From Sphaerisporangium corydalis (GTDB lineage: Bacteria; Actinomycetota; Actinomycetes; Streptosporangiales; Streptosporangiaceae): DNA of 64,000 nt. This document shows, in pieces, positions 34,293 to 41,520 of this stretch. The notes beneath the pieces are model-generated. The model saw nothing but the letters and a program-made list of their open reading frames with translations. It ran no database searches and was not told the DNA's origin. A program made the position numbers and the translations under genes. Numbering within the stretch: the first letter of the stretch is position 1; each line of letters starts with the position of its first letter. The stretch is taken from positions 46,783 to 110,782 of the forward strand of contig NZ_JANZYP010000011.1 in NCBI RefSeq assembly GCF_025506355.1. Direction: 5' to 3'.

Positions 34293-36017
34293 ATGAGCGA
34301 GCGGACCGCGACCAGCCCGAGCCTTGACTACCCGCCGGCGGGACCGCCGGGGAGCGCGGTGGAGCTCGACCTCGTGCCGGTCTCCGTGCCCAGGCGGAAG
34401 ACCGACGGCGTCAAGTCACGCCCGGACGACCGCGCGGGCACGGAACGCCGTGAGGACGCGCCCCCGCCGCGGTCCATGAGCCTGCTCCGGGAGCGGCACG
34501 CCACCCTGCGCGACGGCATCGTCGGCGGGCGCCCCGCGGGGGTCGCCCGCCAGCACGCGCTCGGCAAGCACACGGCGCGCGAGCGCATCGACATGCTGCT
34601 GGACGAGGGCTCGTTCATCGAGCTCGACATGTACCGGCGCCACCAGGCCCACGGCCTGCGGATGGAGGACAACCGCCCGCACACCGACGGCGTGGTCACC
34701 GGGTCGGGCACCATCGACGGCCGCCGGGTGTTCGTCTACGCCCAGGACTTCACGATCTTCGGCGGCTCGCTCGGCGCCGGCCACGCGTCCAAGATCCACA
34801 AGGTCATGGACATGGCGATCTCCACCGGGTCGCCGATCATCGGGCTGATCGACAGCGGCGGCGCCCGCATCCAGGAGGGCGTGGTCGCGCTCAGCGGGTA
34901 CGGCGGGATCTTCCAGCGCAGCGTCCAGGCGTCGGGCGTCATCCCGCAGATCAGCGTCGTGCTCGGGCCGTGCGCGGGCGGCGCCGCCTACACCGTGGCG
35001 CTGGCCGACTTCGCGTTCATGGTCCGCGACACCGCGCAGATGTACCTCACCGGACCCGACGTGGTAGAGGCCGTCAGCGGGCAGAAGATCAGCCACGCCG
35101 ACCTGGGCGGCGCCGACGTGCACGGCAAGCGGTCCGGCGTGGCCACCTTCGTGCACGACGACGAGGAGACCTGCCTCCAGGACGTGCGCTACCTCATCTC
35201 GATGCTGCCTGGCAACAACCTGGAGTTCCCGCCGAGCGCGCCCTCGCAGGACGCGACCACCGACCTGCGGCCCCGGCTGGCCGAGATCGTCCCGGTCGAG
35301 CCGAACAGGCCCTACGACATGCGGCTGGTCGTCTCCGAGCTGGTGGACGACGGCGAGTTCATGGAGATGCACGAGGACTGGGCGCAGAACGTGATCTGCG
35401 TGCTGGCCCGCATCGACGGCGAGGTGGTCGGCGTCGTCGGCAACCAGCCCATGGTGCTGGCCGGCGTCCTGGACGTCTCCGCGTCACAGAAGGCCGCCCG
35501 GTTCGTACGGTTCTGTGATGCCTTCAGCATCCCGCTGGTGACGCTCATCGACGTGCCCGGGTTCCTCCCCGGCGCCGACCAGGAGTACGCCGGGATCATC
35601 CGGCACGGCGCCAAACTGCTGTACGCCTACTGCGAGGCCACCGTGCCGCGCATCCACGTCATCGTGCGCAAGGCTTACGGCGGCGCGTACATCGTCATGG
35701 ACTCGCGCACCATCGGCACCGACCTGTCGCTGGCCTGGCCGACGAACGAGGTCGCGGTGATGGGCGCCGAGGGCGCCGTCAACGTCATCTTCCGCAAGGA
35801 GCTGGCCGCCTCCGCCGACCCGGTCGCGCTGCGGTCGGAGCTGGTGAGCGAGTACGCCGAGCAGCTCATGCACCCGCACTACGCCGCCGAGCGCGGGCTG
35901 GTCGACGACGTCATCGACCCCGTGCAGACCCGGGCCGCCGTCGCGCGCGGGCTGGCGATGCTGCGCAACAAGCGCAAGCAGTCCCCGCAGCGCAAGCACG
36001 GCAACGTGCCGCTGTAG
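34293..36017 (+). CDS. Acyl-CoA carboxylase beta (carboxyltransferase) subunit
   Basis: The 574-residue protein is a PccB/AccD5-like carboxyltransferase. GKHTARERIDMLLDEGSF opens the conserved part; GLIDSGGARIQEGV and GPCAGGAAYTVAL form the first acyl-CoA site, and KAYGGAYIVMDSRTIGTDL the second, biotin-side half. It transfers CO2 from a biotin carrier to acetyl-, propionyl- or similar CoA. The first 60 or so residues are a non-conserved, charged extension. ATG at 34293 has GGGGAG eight bases upstream; ATG at 34275 overlaps the previous stop and is possible. No biotin-bearing alpha subunit and no PKS are in the window, so its product's use is unclear. Confidence 0.88.
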   Translation: MSERTATSPSLDYPPAGPPGSAVELDLVPVSVPRRKTDGVKSRPDDRAGTERREDAPPPRSMSLLRERHATLRDGIVGGRPAGVARQHALGKHTARERIDMLLDEGSFIELDMYRRHQAHGLRMEDNRPHTDGVVTGSGTIDGRRVFVYAQDFTIFGGSLGAGHASKIHKVMDMAISTGSPIIGLIDSGGARIQEGVVALSGYGGIFQRSVQASGVIPQISVVLGPCAGGAAYTVALADFAFMVRDTAQMYLTGPDVVEAVSGQKISHADLGGADVHGKRSGVATFVHDDEETCLQDVRYLISMLPGNNLEFPPSAPSQDATTDLRPRLAEIVPVEPNRPYDMRLVVSELVDDGEFMEMHEDWAQNVICVLARIDGEVVGVVGNQPMVLAGVLDVSASQKAARFVRFCDAFSIPLVTLIDVPGFLPGADQEYAGIIRHGAKLLYAYCEATVPRIHVIVRKAYGGAYIVMDSRTIGTDLSLAWPTNEVAVMGAEGAVNVIFRKELAASADPVALRSELVSEYAEQLMHPHYAAERGLVDDVIDPVQTRAAVARGLAMLRNKRKQSPQRKHGNVPL

Positions 36018-36050
36018 CCGGCACCGGTCCACCCGGGGTGAGCTTCGCGA

Positions 36051-36069
36051 ACAGAGCATTCCCGAAGAA
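36051..36069. promoter_or_regulatory. Recurrent cluster motif ACAGAGCATTCCCGAAGAA
   Basis: Matches 21964-21982 at 17 of 19 positions. It lies 131 bases before the membrane-protein operon. Confidence 0.3.
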
Positions 36070-36200
36070 GACCAGGTCAGGACATCCCCGGAACAATTAG
36101 ACCTAGTTCCCGCCGTCGTCCAGCGACGCCGGGAAGGGGGCCCCGCGCGATCGGACGCGTGACGGCACACGGTGAACATTTCCGGGATCGAGGATTGCGC

Positions 36201-36758
36201 ATGGCGACCCAGACCGTTTCGGCAACTCCAGTCCAGTTGTCCGCACTCAACACCAGATACCACAAGGCGGCGCTCAGCGTCTTCGGGCTGATCGTCGTGG
36301 CGCACTGGGCCGAGCACATCGCCCAGGCCATCCAGATCTGGGTCCTCGGCTGGCCGCTCCCCGAGGCGCGCGGCGTCCTGGGCGTGCCGTTCCCGTGGCT
36401 GGTGAAGTCGGAGTGGATGCACTACGGCTACGCCCTGGTGATGCTGGTCGGCCTGATCGTCCTGCGCAAGGGGTTCACCGGGCGCTCGCGCACATGGTGG
36501 AACGTCTCCCTGGGCATCCAGGTCTGGCACCACCTTGAGCACCTGCTGCTGCTCCTCCAGGCCATCAGCGGCTACCACCTGCTGGGCAAGCCCGCGGTGA
36601 CCAGCATCATCCAGCTCGTCGTGCCGAGGGTCGAGCTGCACCTGTTCTACAACACCCTGGTCACCATCCCCATGGTGGTCGCGATGATCCTCCACATGCG
36701 GCCCAGCCCGGCCGAGCGCGCCGAGATGGTGTGCTCCTGCGCCGGCCACCGGGGATGA
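36201..36758 (+). CDS. Four-helix membrane protein with paired histidines
   Basis: The 185-residue protein has about four hydrophobic segments. Histidines sit near their ends: HWAEH in the first, WMHYGYAL before the second, WHHLEHLLLLLQ in the third and VELHLFYN before the fourth. This spacing suggests metal or haem binding within the membrane, but I do not recognise the family. ATG at 36201 follows GAGGA; the open frame from 36159 lacks a ribosome site. Its stop overlaps the next start (ATGA), making it the first gene of a tightly coupled three-gene operon. Membrane oxidation of the product, or self-protection, are possible roles. Confidence 0.65.
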   Translation: MATQTVSATPVQLSALNTRYHKAALSVFGLIVVAHWAEHIAQAIQIWVLGWPLPEARGVLGVPFPWLVKSEWMHYGYALVMLVGLIVLRKGFTGRSRTWWNVSLGIQVWHHLEHLLLLLQAISGYHLLGKPAVTSIIQLVVPRVELHLFYNTLVTIPMVVAMILHMRPSPAERAEMVCSCAGHRG

Positions 36759-37207
36759 CGGTCGGCCACGCGAGGCACGGGCACTCTCCGGTCTTCACCG
36801 CGGCCCTGACCCTCATCGGGGCCTTCCTGCTCTACCTCGTCATACCGAACATCGGCCCGGCGGTGCGTGCCGCCCGGGCCGATGGCGCCCCCGGGGTGTT
36901 CACCGCGCGGAGCGTCTCCTGCGTCGAGCACCCCGGGCACGAGAGCTGCTCGTGGATGGGCGACTTCCGGTCCGACGCCGGCGGGGCCGACCGCCCGGTC
37001 GCCCTGTACGGCAGCGACCGGGACTCGCTCAGGCCCGGCATGGAGACCAGGGCTTTCGACGTCGGCCGTCCCAACCTGGTGTACGGGCCGGGCGGCTCGC
37101 GCGAGTGGGTGTTCACCGCGCTGCTGCTCCTGGCCGGCCTCGCCATCCTGGTCTTCCCCTACGCCGGCCTGCTGATGCGATCGCCAAGGGCGCCGGCCGG
37201 CCCGTGA
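36755..37207 (+). CDS. Two-helix membrane protein with extracytoplasmic Cys pair
   Basis: The 150-residue protein has one hydrophobic helix near residues 13-30 and another near 118-140, with a hydrophilic domain of about 85 residues between them. That domain carries two cysteines in CVEHPGHESC, which could form a disulfide or bind metal. No family is recognised. It starts at ATG 36755 overlapping the stop of the histidine-rich membrane protein, and its stop overlaps the GTG start of the SGNH hydrolase gene. The two membrane proteins probably work together. Confidence 0.65.
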   Translation: MTVGHARHGHSPVFTAALTLIGAFLLYLVIPNIGPAVRAARADGAPGVFTARSVSCVEHPGHESCSWMGDFRSDAGGADRPVALYGSDRDSLRPGMETRAFDVGRPNLVYGPGGSREWVFTALLLLAGLAILVFPYAGLLMRSPRAPAGP

Positions 37208-37974
37208 GCGGTGCCGCCCCGGGCACGACGCCCACCATCATGATCGTCGGTGACTCGATCAGCCAGGGCAGGGAAGGCGACCACACCTGGCGCTACCGCT
37301 TCTGGCGGACCCTGGACCAGCGCCGGATCCCGGCGCGCTTCGCCGGGCCGTGGGCGGGCACCTGGGTGTCGTCCGCGGTCCAGCCGGGCCCGCGGCCGGC
37401 CCACCCGGACGACCCCGTCCACGCCGGCCGCTACCGGGACGGCATCGACTTCCCCGCCTGCCGGCACTACGCGAGCTGGGGCCGGCTCCTGCGCGAGGCC
37501 AAGGACAACATCCGCGGCGCCGTGGCCGCCTACGAGGCCGACCACCTGTTGGTCGCGCTCGGGTTCAACGACCTGGCCTGGGGGGTCTCCGGCCCCGGCC
37601 GGCTGGCGGCGGACGCCGAGACGTTCGTCCGGCGGGCGCGTGAGGCCAACCCCGACGTCCAGCTACTGATCGCCAACGTGGTCCACCGCACTCCGCTGCG
37701 GGACCAGCCGGGCCTGGCGCGTGACATCACCGCGTACAACCTGGAGCTGTCCTCGCTGGTGGCGGCGCTCTCCACGGAGCGGTCGGCCGCGGTCCTGGTC
37801 GATCTGGACGGTGTCTACGATCCCTACCGCGACAGCTACGACGGGGTGCATCCGAACGGCTCGGGGGAGATCAGGATCGCCAGGGCGTTCGCCGGCGTCT
37901 ACGCGTCGGCCTTCGGCCACGACCGGGCCGGTGTCCCCGACCCGATCCCCGCTCCCGCCCCTGCCCTCGGCTGA
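37204..37974 (+). CDS. SGNH/GDSL hydrolase, cytoplasmic
   Basis: The 256-residue protein is a compact SGNH hydrolase: nucleophile Ser18 in GDSIS, GFNDLAWG as block III with Asn, and DGVHPN with the Asp-x-x-His pair. No signal peptide is present, unlike the large SGNH gene at 9140. The start is GTG at 37204, overlapping the previous stop as GTGA, so translation is coupled to the membrane genes. It may remove an acyl group from a cluster intermediate or from the finished product. It ends 15 bases from a convergent esterase-like gene. Confidence 0.82.
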   Translation: MSGAAPGTTPTIMIVGDSISQGREGDHTWRYRFWRTLDQRRIPARFAGPWAGTWVSSAVQPGPRPAHPDDPVHAGRYRDGIDFPACRHYASWGRLLREAKDNIRGAVAAYEADHLLVALGFNDLAWGVSGPGRLAADAETFVRRAREANPDVQLLIANVVHRTPLRDQPGLARDITAYNLELSSLVAALSTERSAAVLVDLDGVYDPYRDSYDGVHPNGSGEIRIARAFAGVYASAFGHDRAGVPDPIPAPAPALG

Positions 37975-37989
37975 GGCTGAGGCGCCTCG

Positions 37990-38709
37990 CTACCGGGCGG
38001 GGATGGTGGTGAGCAGGCCGACCAGCTGGTCGGGGGCCGACACCATCGGCCAGTGCCCGGTGTTGATGGTGTGGAAGGTCCAGTTCGGCTCGGCGCGCAT
38101 GGCGGCCACATCCTCGGAGATCCGGCCGCCGAAGTGCTCCTTGGAGCACACGATGTAGCTGGCCCGCTGCTGGGCCAGCGGCCGGGTCAGCACGGCGGGC
38201 TCCGACAGGGTGTGCCCCGGGTGCCCGACGAACCGCTCCACCAGCCACTGCGCCTGCTGCGTCGACAGATCCTGTCCCTCGGCGACGATGGTGACGTCGG
38301 GGATCGGCCAGCGGCCGCTGTTCTCCGCGATGAGCTGCAGCTCACCCTTGCGCTGCAGCTCGGGGAAGGCGTGGAGCATCGACTTGCCGTCGTGCGGCAG
38401 GAAGCCCTCCACGAAGACGGTGTGCTTCACCCGGTCGGGCGCGCGGTCGGCGACCAGCCCGGCGACGATGCCGGAGTAGCTGTGGCCGACGACGATGACG
38501 TCACGCAGGTCGTCCTTCGTAAGGACGGCGAGCACGTCGTCGACGTGCGTCGCCAGGCCCACGGTCGAGACGTCGGCGTCAGCGCTGCCCAGTCCGGTCA
38601 GGGTGACCGGGTGGACCTGGTGGCCGAGGGCCTGGAGCCCTCGGGTCACCGGTTCCCAGACCCAGGCGCCCATCCAGGGCCCCGGAATCAGGATGTAATG
38701 ATTTCTCAC
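37990..38709 (-). CDS. Alpha/beta hydrolase, methylesterase-like
   Basis: The 239-residue protein is an alpha/beta hydrolase of the plant salicylate/methyl-esterase type. The nucleophile is Ser77 in GHSYSG, and the catalytic His lies in NTGHWPM near the C-terminus. The N-terminal LIPGPWMGAWVWEPV supplies the oxyanion loop. It could hydrolyse an ester of the product or act as a release enzyme, since the NRPS has no thioesterase. Start at 38709; the ribosome site is AGGAAGC. It lies downstream of the PPTase gene on the same strand with a 154-base gap, so it may have its own promoter. Confidence 0.82.
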   Translation of the reverse strand: MRNHYILIPGPWMGAWVWEPVTRGLQALGHQVHPVTLTGLGSADADVSTVGLATHVDDVLAVLTKDDLRDVIVVGHSYSGIVAGLVADRAPDRVKHTVFVEGFLPHDGKSMLHAFPELQRKGELQLIAENSGRWPIPDVTIVAEGQDLSTQQAQWLVERFVGHPGHTLSEPAVLTRPLAQQRASYIVCSKEHFGGRISEDVAAMRAEPNWTFHTINTGHWPMVSAPDQLVGLLTTIPAR

Positions 38710-38863
38710 GGCAGGTCAGCTTCCTCTCCTTTACAGCTTGACTGCCCCTGAACAATACGGAAACCGGACCTTGGGGGACGTTTATGGGGGTCGTCCCCGC
38801 CCGCTGGATACTTGAATTTCCGTAGTTATTCAACAGTCTCGTGCTGGATCGCGTCAATGGTGG

Positions 38864-39628
38864 TCAGGCGGCTATGGGCGCCGCGAGCGAGAACGAGTTG
38901 CGGCCAAGGCTGGTGGCGGTCCATTCCGACACCGTGATCGGGATGTCGTCCACGAGGATCGAGACGACGCCCGTGTAACCGTCACCGGGGTAAAGAGTGG
39001 TGATTCGCACTGTTTCCGGGGCTATGTCCAGCGGCCAGCTCAGCAATGCGGGCTCCTCGCGAGGGCCACTGACCTCGACCTTGTCCGGGGGGATCCGGAG
39101 CCCGTGCCCGGTCGCCTTCAGCACGGCCTCCTTGCACGTCCACATCCGGGCGAAGCCGGCCTGCTGCTCGTGCTCGGGGATCGAGGCCAGTACGGCCTGC
39201 TCGGCCTGCGACAGCGCGCACCGCACGAGCTCGGCGACCGGCGTCGTGGGCACCTCCTCCACGTCGACGCCCACCGGTCCCGCGGTCGTCAGGGCCACCG
39301 CGACGCGGCCGCCCGAGTGGGAGATCGAGGCGTGCAGCCCGTCGTCGGTGAGGATGTGCGGCCTTCCGTGGAGCTTGTCGCACTTCGCGTTGCCGCACCG
39401 CCGCTCGATGGGCACCTTCTCCGGCGCGATGCCGAGCTGGGCGCCGGCGACCTCGCGCAGCAGCCAGGACGCGGTGAGGTTGCGGCGCCGGTCCGCCTCG
39501 CGCCGGTAGGAGGCGGCCCGCTCCAGTTCGGAGGCGTTCAGCGTGCTGAGGAGGGTTTCCATGGGCTGGACCTCCGGGTCCGCCCACCAGACGTGACAGT
39601 CACCGGGCTTCAGGGCGGGAGCGTTCAT
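38864..39628 (-). CDS. 4'-phosphopantetheinyl transferase, Sfp type
   Basis: The 254-residue protein is a Sfp-type PPTase. It has GVDVEEV with Asp122 and Glu124 for Mg, WTCKEAVLKATG (163-174) with Lys166 and Glu167, and SISHSGG for CoA contacts. It transfers phosphopantetheine from CoA to the Ser of carrier domains, so it should activate the NRPS PCP (Ser1045) and the free carrier (Ser44). Two cysteines in RRCGNAKCDKLHG are usual for this subgroup. ATG at 39628 overlaps the stop of the upstream 95-residue gene by four bases, so the two are coupled. It is the only PPTase in the window and a good marker that the cluster is self-contained for carrier activation. Confidence 0.9.
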   Translation of the reverse strand: MNAPALKPGDCHVWWADPEVQPMETLLSTLNASELERAASYRREADRRRNLTASWLLREVAGAQLGIAPEKVPIERRCGNAKCDKLHGRPHILTDDGLHASISHSGGRVAVALTTAGPVGVDVEEVPTTPVAELVRCALSQAEQAVLASIPEHEQQAGFARMWTCKEAVLKATGHGLRIPPDKVEVSGPREEPALLSWPLDIAPETVRITTLYPGDGYTGVVSILVDDIPITVSEWTATSLGRNSFSLAAPIAA

Positions 39629-39912
39629 CGCGTGTCCTCCTTCGCTTCGTGCCGGCCGTTGGCCAGGGTGTGGCAGGTGATCAGTTCCCAGTCGCTTACT
39701 TCGGGGTTGGTGAGGATGGCGGTCACCTCGGCGCGGATCTGCGCGGTGGTCTCGTCCTCACCGGTGTGCACTCGGATGGCGATCTCGCCGGTGACGTGTT
39801 TGAGGTCCTTTCGCCATCTGGCGGGCAGGAGGGCCATTATTCTGATTCCGTCGACCGGTGAATTCGGTGACGGCTCTCCCGCCGCGCGGCGAATTGTCAG
39901 TTCGACCAGCAT
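39625..39912 (-). CDS. 95-residue protein of unknown function
   Basis: The small protein begins MLVELTIRRAAGE and shows alternating strands and one helix (TTAQIRAEVTAIL), suggesting a compact alpha/beta fold. It has no signal peptide or membrane segment. I do not recognise it. ATG at 39912 has GAGGAAAG upstream, which overlaps the stop of a 30-codon ORF, and its own stop overlaps the PPTase start. It sits between a candidate peptide gene and an activation enzyme in one tight operon with a defective carrier protein upstream, so it may act on that carrier or peptide. Confidence 0.7.
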   Translation of the reverse strand: MLVELTIRRAAGEPSPNSPVDGIRIMALLPARWRKDLKHVTGEIAIRVHTGEDETTAQIRAEVTAILTNPEVSDWELITCHTLANGRHEAKEDTR

Positions 39913-39924
39913 CGGATTCTTTCC

Positions 39925-40017
39925 TCAGTCCCCGGTCGTGCCGGGCGTGGCGGCGGGTGAGGTCCAGGTGATCCCGGCGCTGATTTCGCGGGCCGGTCGC
40001 GGGTTGTGCTCCTTCAT
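39925..40017 (-). CDS. 30-residue peptide ORF with Thr/Pro-rich tail
   Basis: A 30-codon ORF runs from ATG 40017 to 39925, starting MKEHNPRPAREIS and ending in a Thr-, Ser-, Pro- and Gly-rich tail, TWTSPAATPGTTGD. From this ATG about 26 of 29 third positions are G or C, while the same frame upstream (open to 40182) is AT-richer and non-coding in style, which argues for a real start here. The ribosome site is weak (AAGAGACCGAGAA). The stop overlaps the ribosome site of the 95-residue gene, so the two look coupled. It may be a peptide substrate, a leader peptide that sets operon translation, or chance. Confidence 0.45.
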   Translation of the reverse strand: MKEHNPRPAREISAGITWTSPAATPGTTGD

Positions 40018-40232
40018 TTCTCGGTCTCTTTTCTCGGGCTGTTGTCCTTGTTCTGGTAAGAACAACTCTCCGTGATTCGAGGCCGGTGAACCAGATGATT
40101 CCAAGTCAGCAAGCTGCACGCCGATAACAGCTTCCTGCCATGCCGGAAGTGGACACGCCCATGCGAGATCGCCCGCTGCCACGAGGCCGCAGGTGAAGGG
40201 GTGTACGGGTGCGGGCGGGCCGGTCCGCCCGC

Positions 40233-40505
40233 CTAGCGGTCCCGCTCGTCGGGGGAGGCGGGGCGGCGGGAGAGCGCGACGACATGGCGCACGAAGTCGG
40301 CCAGATGGGGGTGGTCCAGCACGTCGCCCACCTCGACCGTGACGCCGAGTTCCGCCTGGATGCGGGCGACGATCCGCAGCGCGGTCATTCCCCGCCCGCC
40401 CAGCTCGGAGAAGGAGGCGTTCATCTCGTCACGGGAGACGCCGAGCACGTCCTTCCAAATCCTTTCGACGCGCTTGCCGACGATCGAAGAACCGGCGTCC
40501 CCCAC
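40233..40505 (-). CDS. Carrier-protein homologue lacking the phosphopantetheine serine
   Basis: The 90-residue protein aligns along its length with the free carrier at 23574: IWKDVLGV, then FSELGGRGMTALRIVARIQAE and LGVTVEVGDVLDHP. Where carriers have GGDSL, this one reads GGRGM, so the modified Ser is Gly39. It therefore should not take phosphopantetheine. It may be a structural partner, a decoy for carrier-binding enzymes, or a decayed gene, although codon use and reading frame are intact. GTG at 40505 is preceded by GGGAG. It is the first gene of the minus-strand group that includes the peptide ORF and the PPTase. Confidence 0.8.
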   Translation of the reverse strand: MGDAGSSIVGKRVERIWKDVLGVSRDEMNASFSELGGRGMTALRIVARIQAELGVTVEVGDVLDHPHLADFVRHVVALSRRPASPDERDR

Positions 40506-40639
40506 GAGACCACTCCCATTCGGCGGCCCTCGCGTGCTCGGCGCCCGACGTCAGGACCGCGCCCATCGCCATTTCCGCACATTCGCCGTGCCCACGGCAA
40601 CACCGCCGCGGCGCGGGCCGGGGCGACGGCGCGGAAACC

Positions 40640-41374
40640 TCAGCCGGAGTCGGCGTCGAAGTGGAGTTCGGAGGTGACGCGGTAGCGGTCGCCCCGGTAG
40701 ATGGACCGGACGAACTCCACGATCCTTCCCTCGGCGTCGCGGGTGGTGCGTTCCACCCCGAGCGCGGGGAAGTGCTGCGGGACGCCCAGCAGCTCGGCCT
40801 CGGTCTCGTCGGTGACGGTGGCCTCGATGGTCTGGACGGCGCTGCGCACGTCGACGCCGAACCTCTCGCGCAGCAGCCGGTAGAACGAGCCGGACTCCAT
40901 GTCGGCGGGCACGAGCCCCTCGACCAGGGCGCCGGGCAACTGGATGCGCTCGATGGCCATCGGCTCGTCGTCGACGATGCGCAGCCGCACGACCCGCAGG
41001 ACGGCGTCGGCGGGGGCGAGCCTGAGCCGGGTGGCGAGCTGCGGGCCGGCCGGGGCCAGGCCGAACTCCAGGATCCGGCTGAGCCAGTGGCCCTCGGCCG
41101 GAGGGGCGTAGAAGGAGCCGCCCGCCGTCGCGGCGAGCGCCTGGGTGACGCGGTGCGGCCCGGTGAAGGTGCCCCGGCCGTGTTCGCGGACCAGCAGGCC
41201 GGACCTGACCAGGTCGTCTATGGCCGCCCGCAGCGTGGGGCGTGACACGCCGAGCTCCTTGCACAGGTCCCGTTCCGAGGGGATGGCCTCGCCCGGCCGC
41301 TTGTCGGCGATGAAGTCGAGCAGGAAGTCACGCACCCGATCACGCTTGAGCCCGGCCCGCATGTTCAGAGTCAC
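40640..41374 (-). CDS. GntR/HutC-family regulator, DasR-like
   Basis: The 244-residue protein has an N-terminal GntR winged helix (AIPSERDLCKELGVSRPTLRAAIDDLVRSGLLVREHGRGTF) and a C-terminal UTRA effector domain. DasR proteins of actinomycetes bind dre sites and are released by glucosamine-6-phosphate. A close dre match lies in the gap to the divergently placed ABC importer genes, supporting the same role. Start: GTG at 41374; ATG at 41362 is an alternative, neither with a strong ribosome site. It marks the right border of the metabolite cluster. Confidence 0.82.
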   Translation of the reverse strand: MTLNMRAGLKRDRVRDFLLDFIADKRPGEAIPSERDLCKELGVSRPTLRAAIDDLVRSGLLVREHGRGTFTGPHRVTQALAATAGGSFYAPPAEGHWLSRILEFGLAPAGPQLATRLRLAPADAVLRVVRLRIVDDEPMAIERIQLPGALVEGLVPADMESGSFYRLLRERFGVDVRSAVQTIEATVTDETEAELLGVPQHFPALGVERTTRDAEGRIVEFVRSIYRGDRYRVTSELHFDADSG

Positions 41375-41453
41375 CCTGCCGACCTTACCAGCGCGTTACC
41401 AATCTCGCGCTGTACGCCGGGATCGAGGGGCGAAATTGGGGCTTGACGCGGCA

Positions 41454-41469
41454 ACTGGTTAATACCACT
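41454..41469. promoter_or_regulatory. dre-like operator for the DasR-type regulator
   Basis: ACTGGTTAATACCACT fits the published dre pattern (ACTGGTCTAGACCACT) at most positions, keeping TGGT and ACCA. It lies between the regulator gene and the binding-protein gene, 52 bases before the GTG at 41521. TTGACG at 41443-41448 may be the -35 box. Confidence 0.7.
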
Positions 41470-41520
41470 CTATCCACATCGGGCGGATTGCTTACCAATA
41501 TCTGACCAATGGGAGATCCC

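Noticed and set aside
39925..40182. An 85-codon version of the small peptide ORF
   Set aside because: Upstream of ATG 40017 the frame has AT-rich, non-coding third positions and no ribosome site, so only the 30-codon part was listed.
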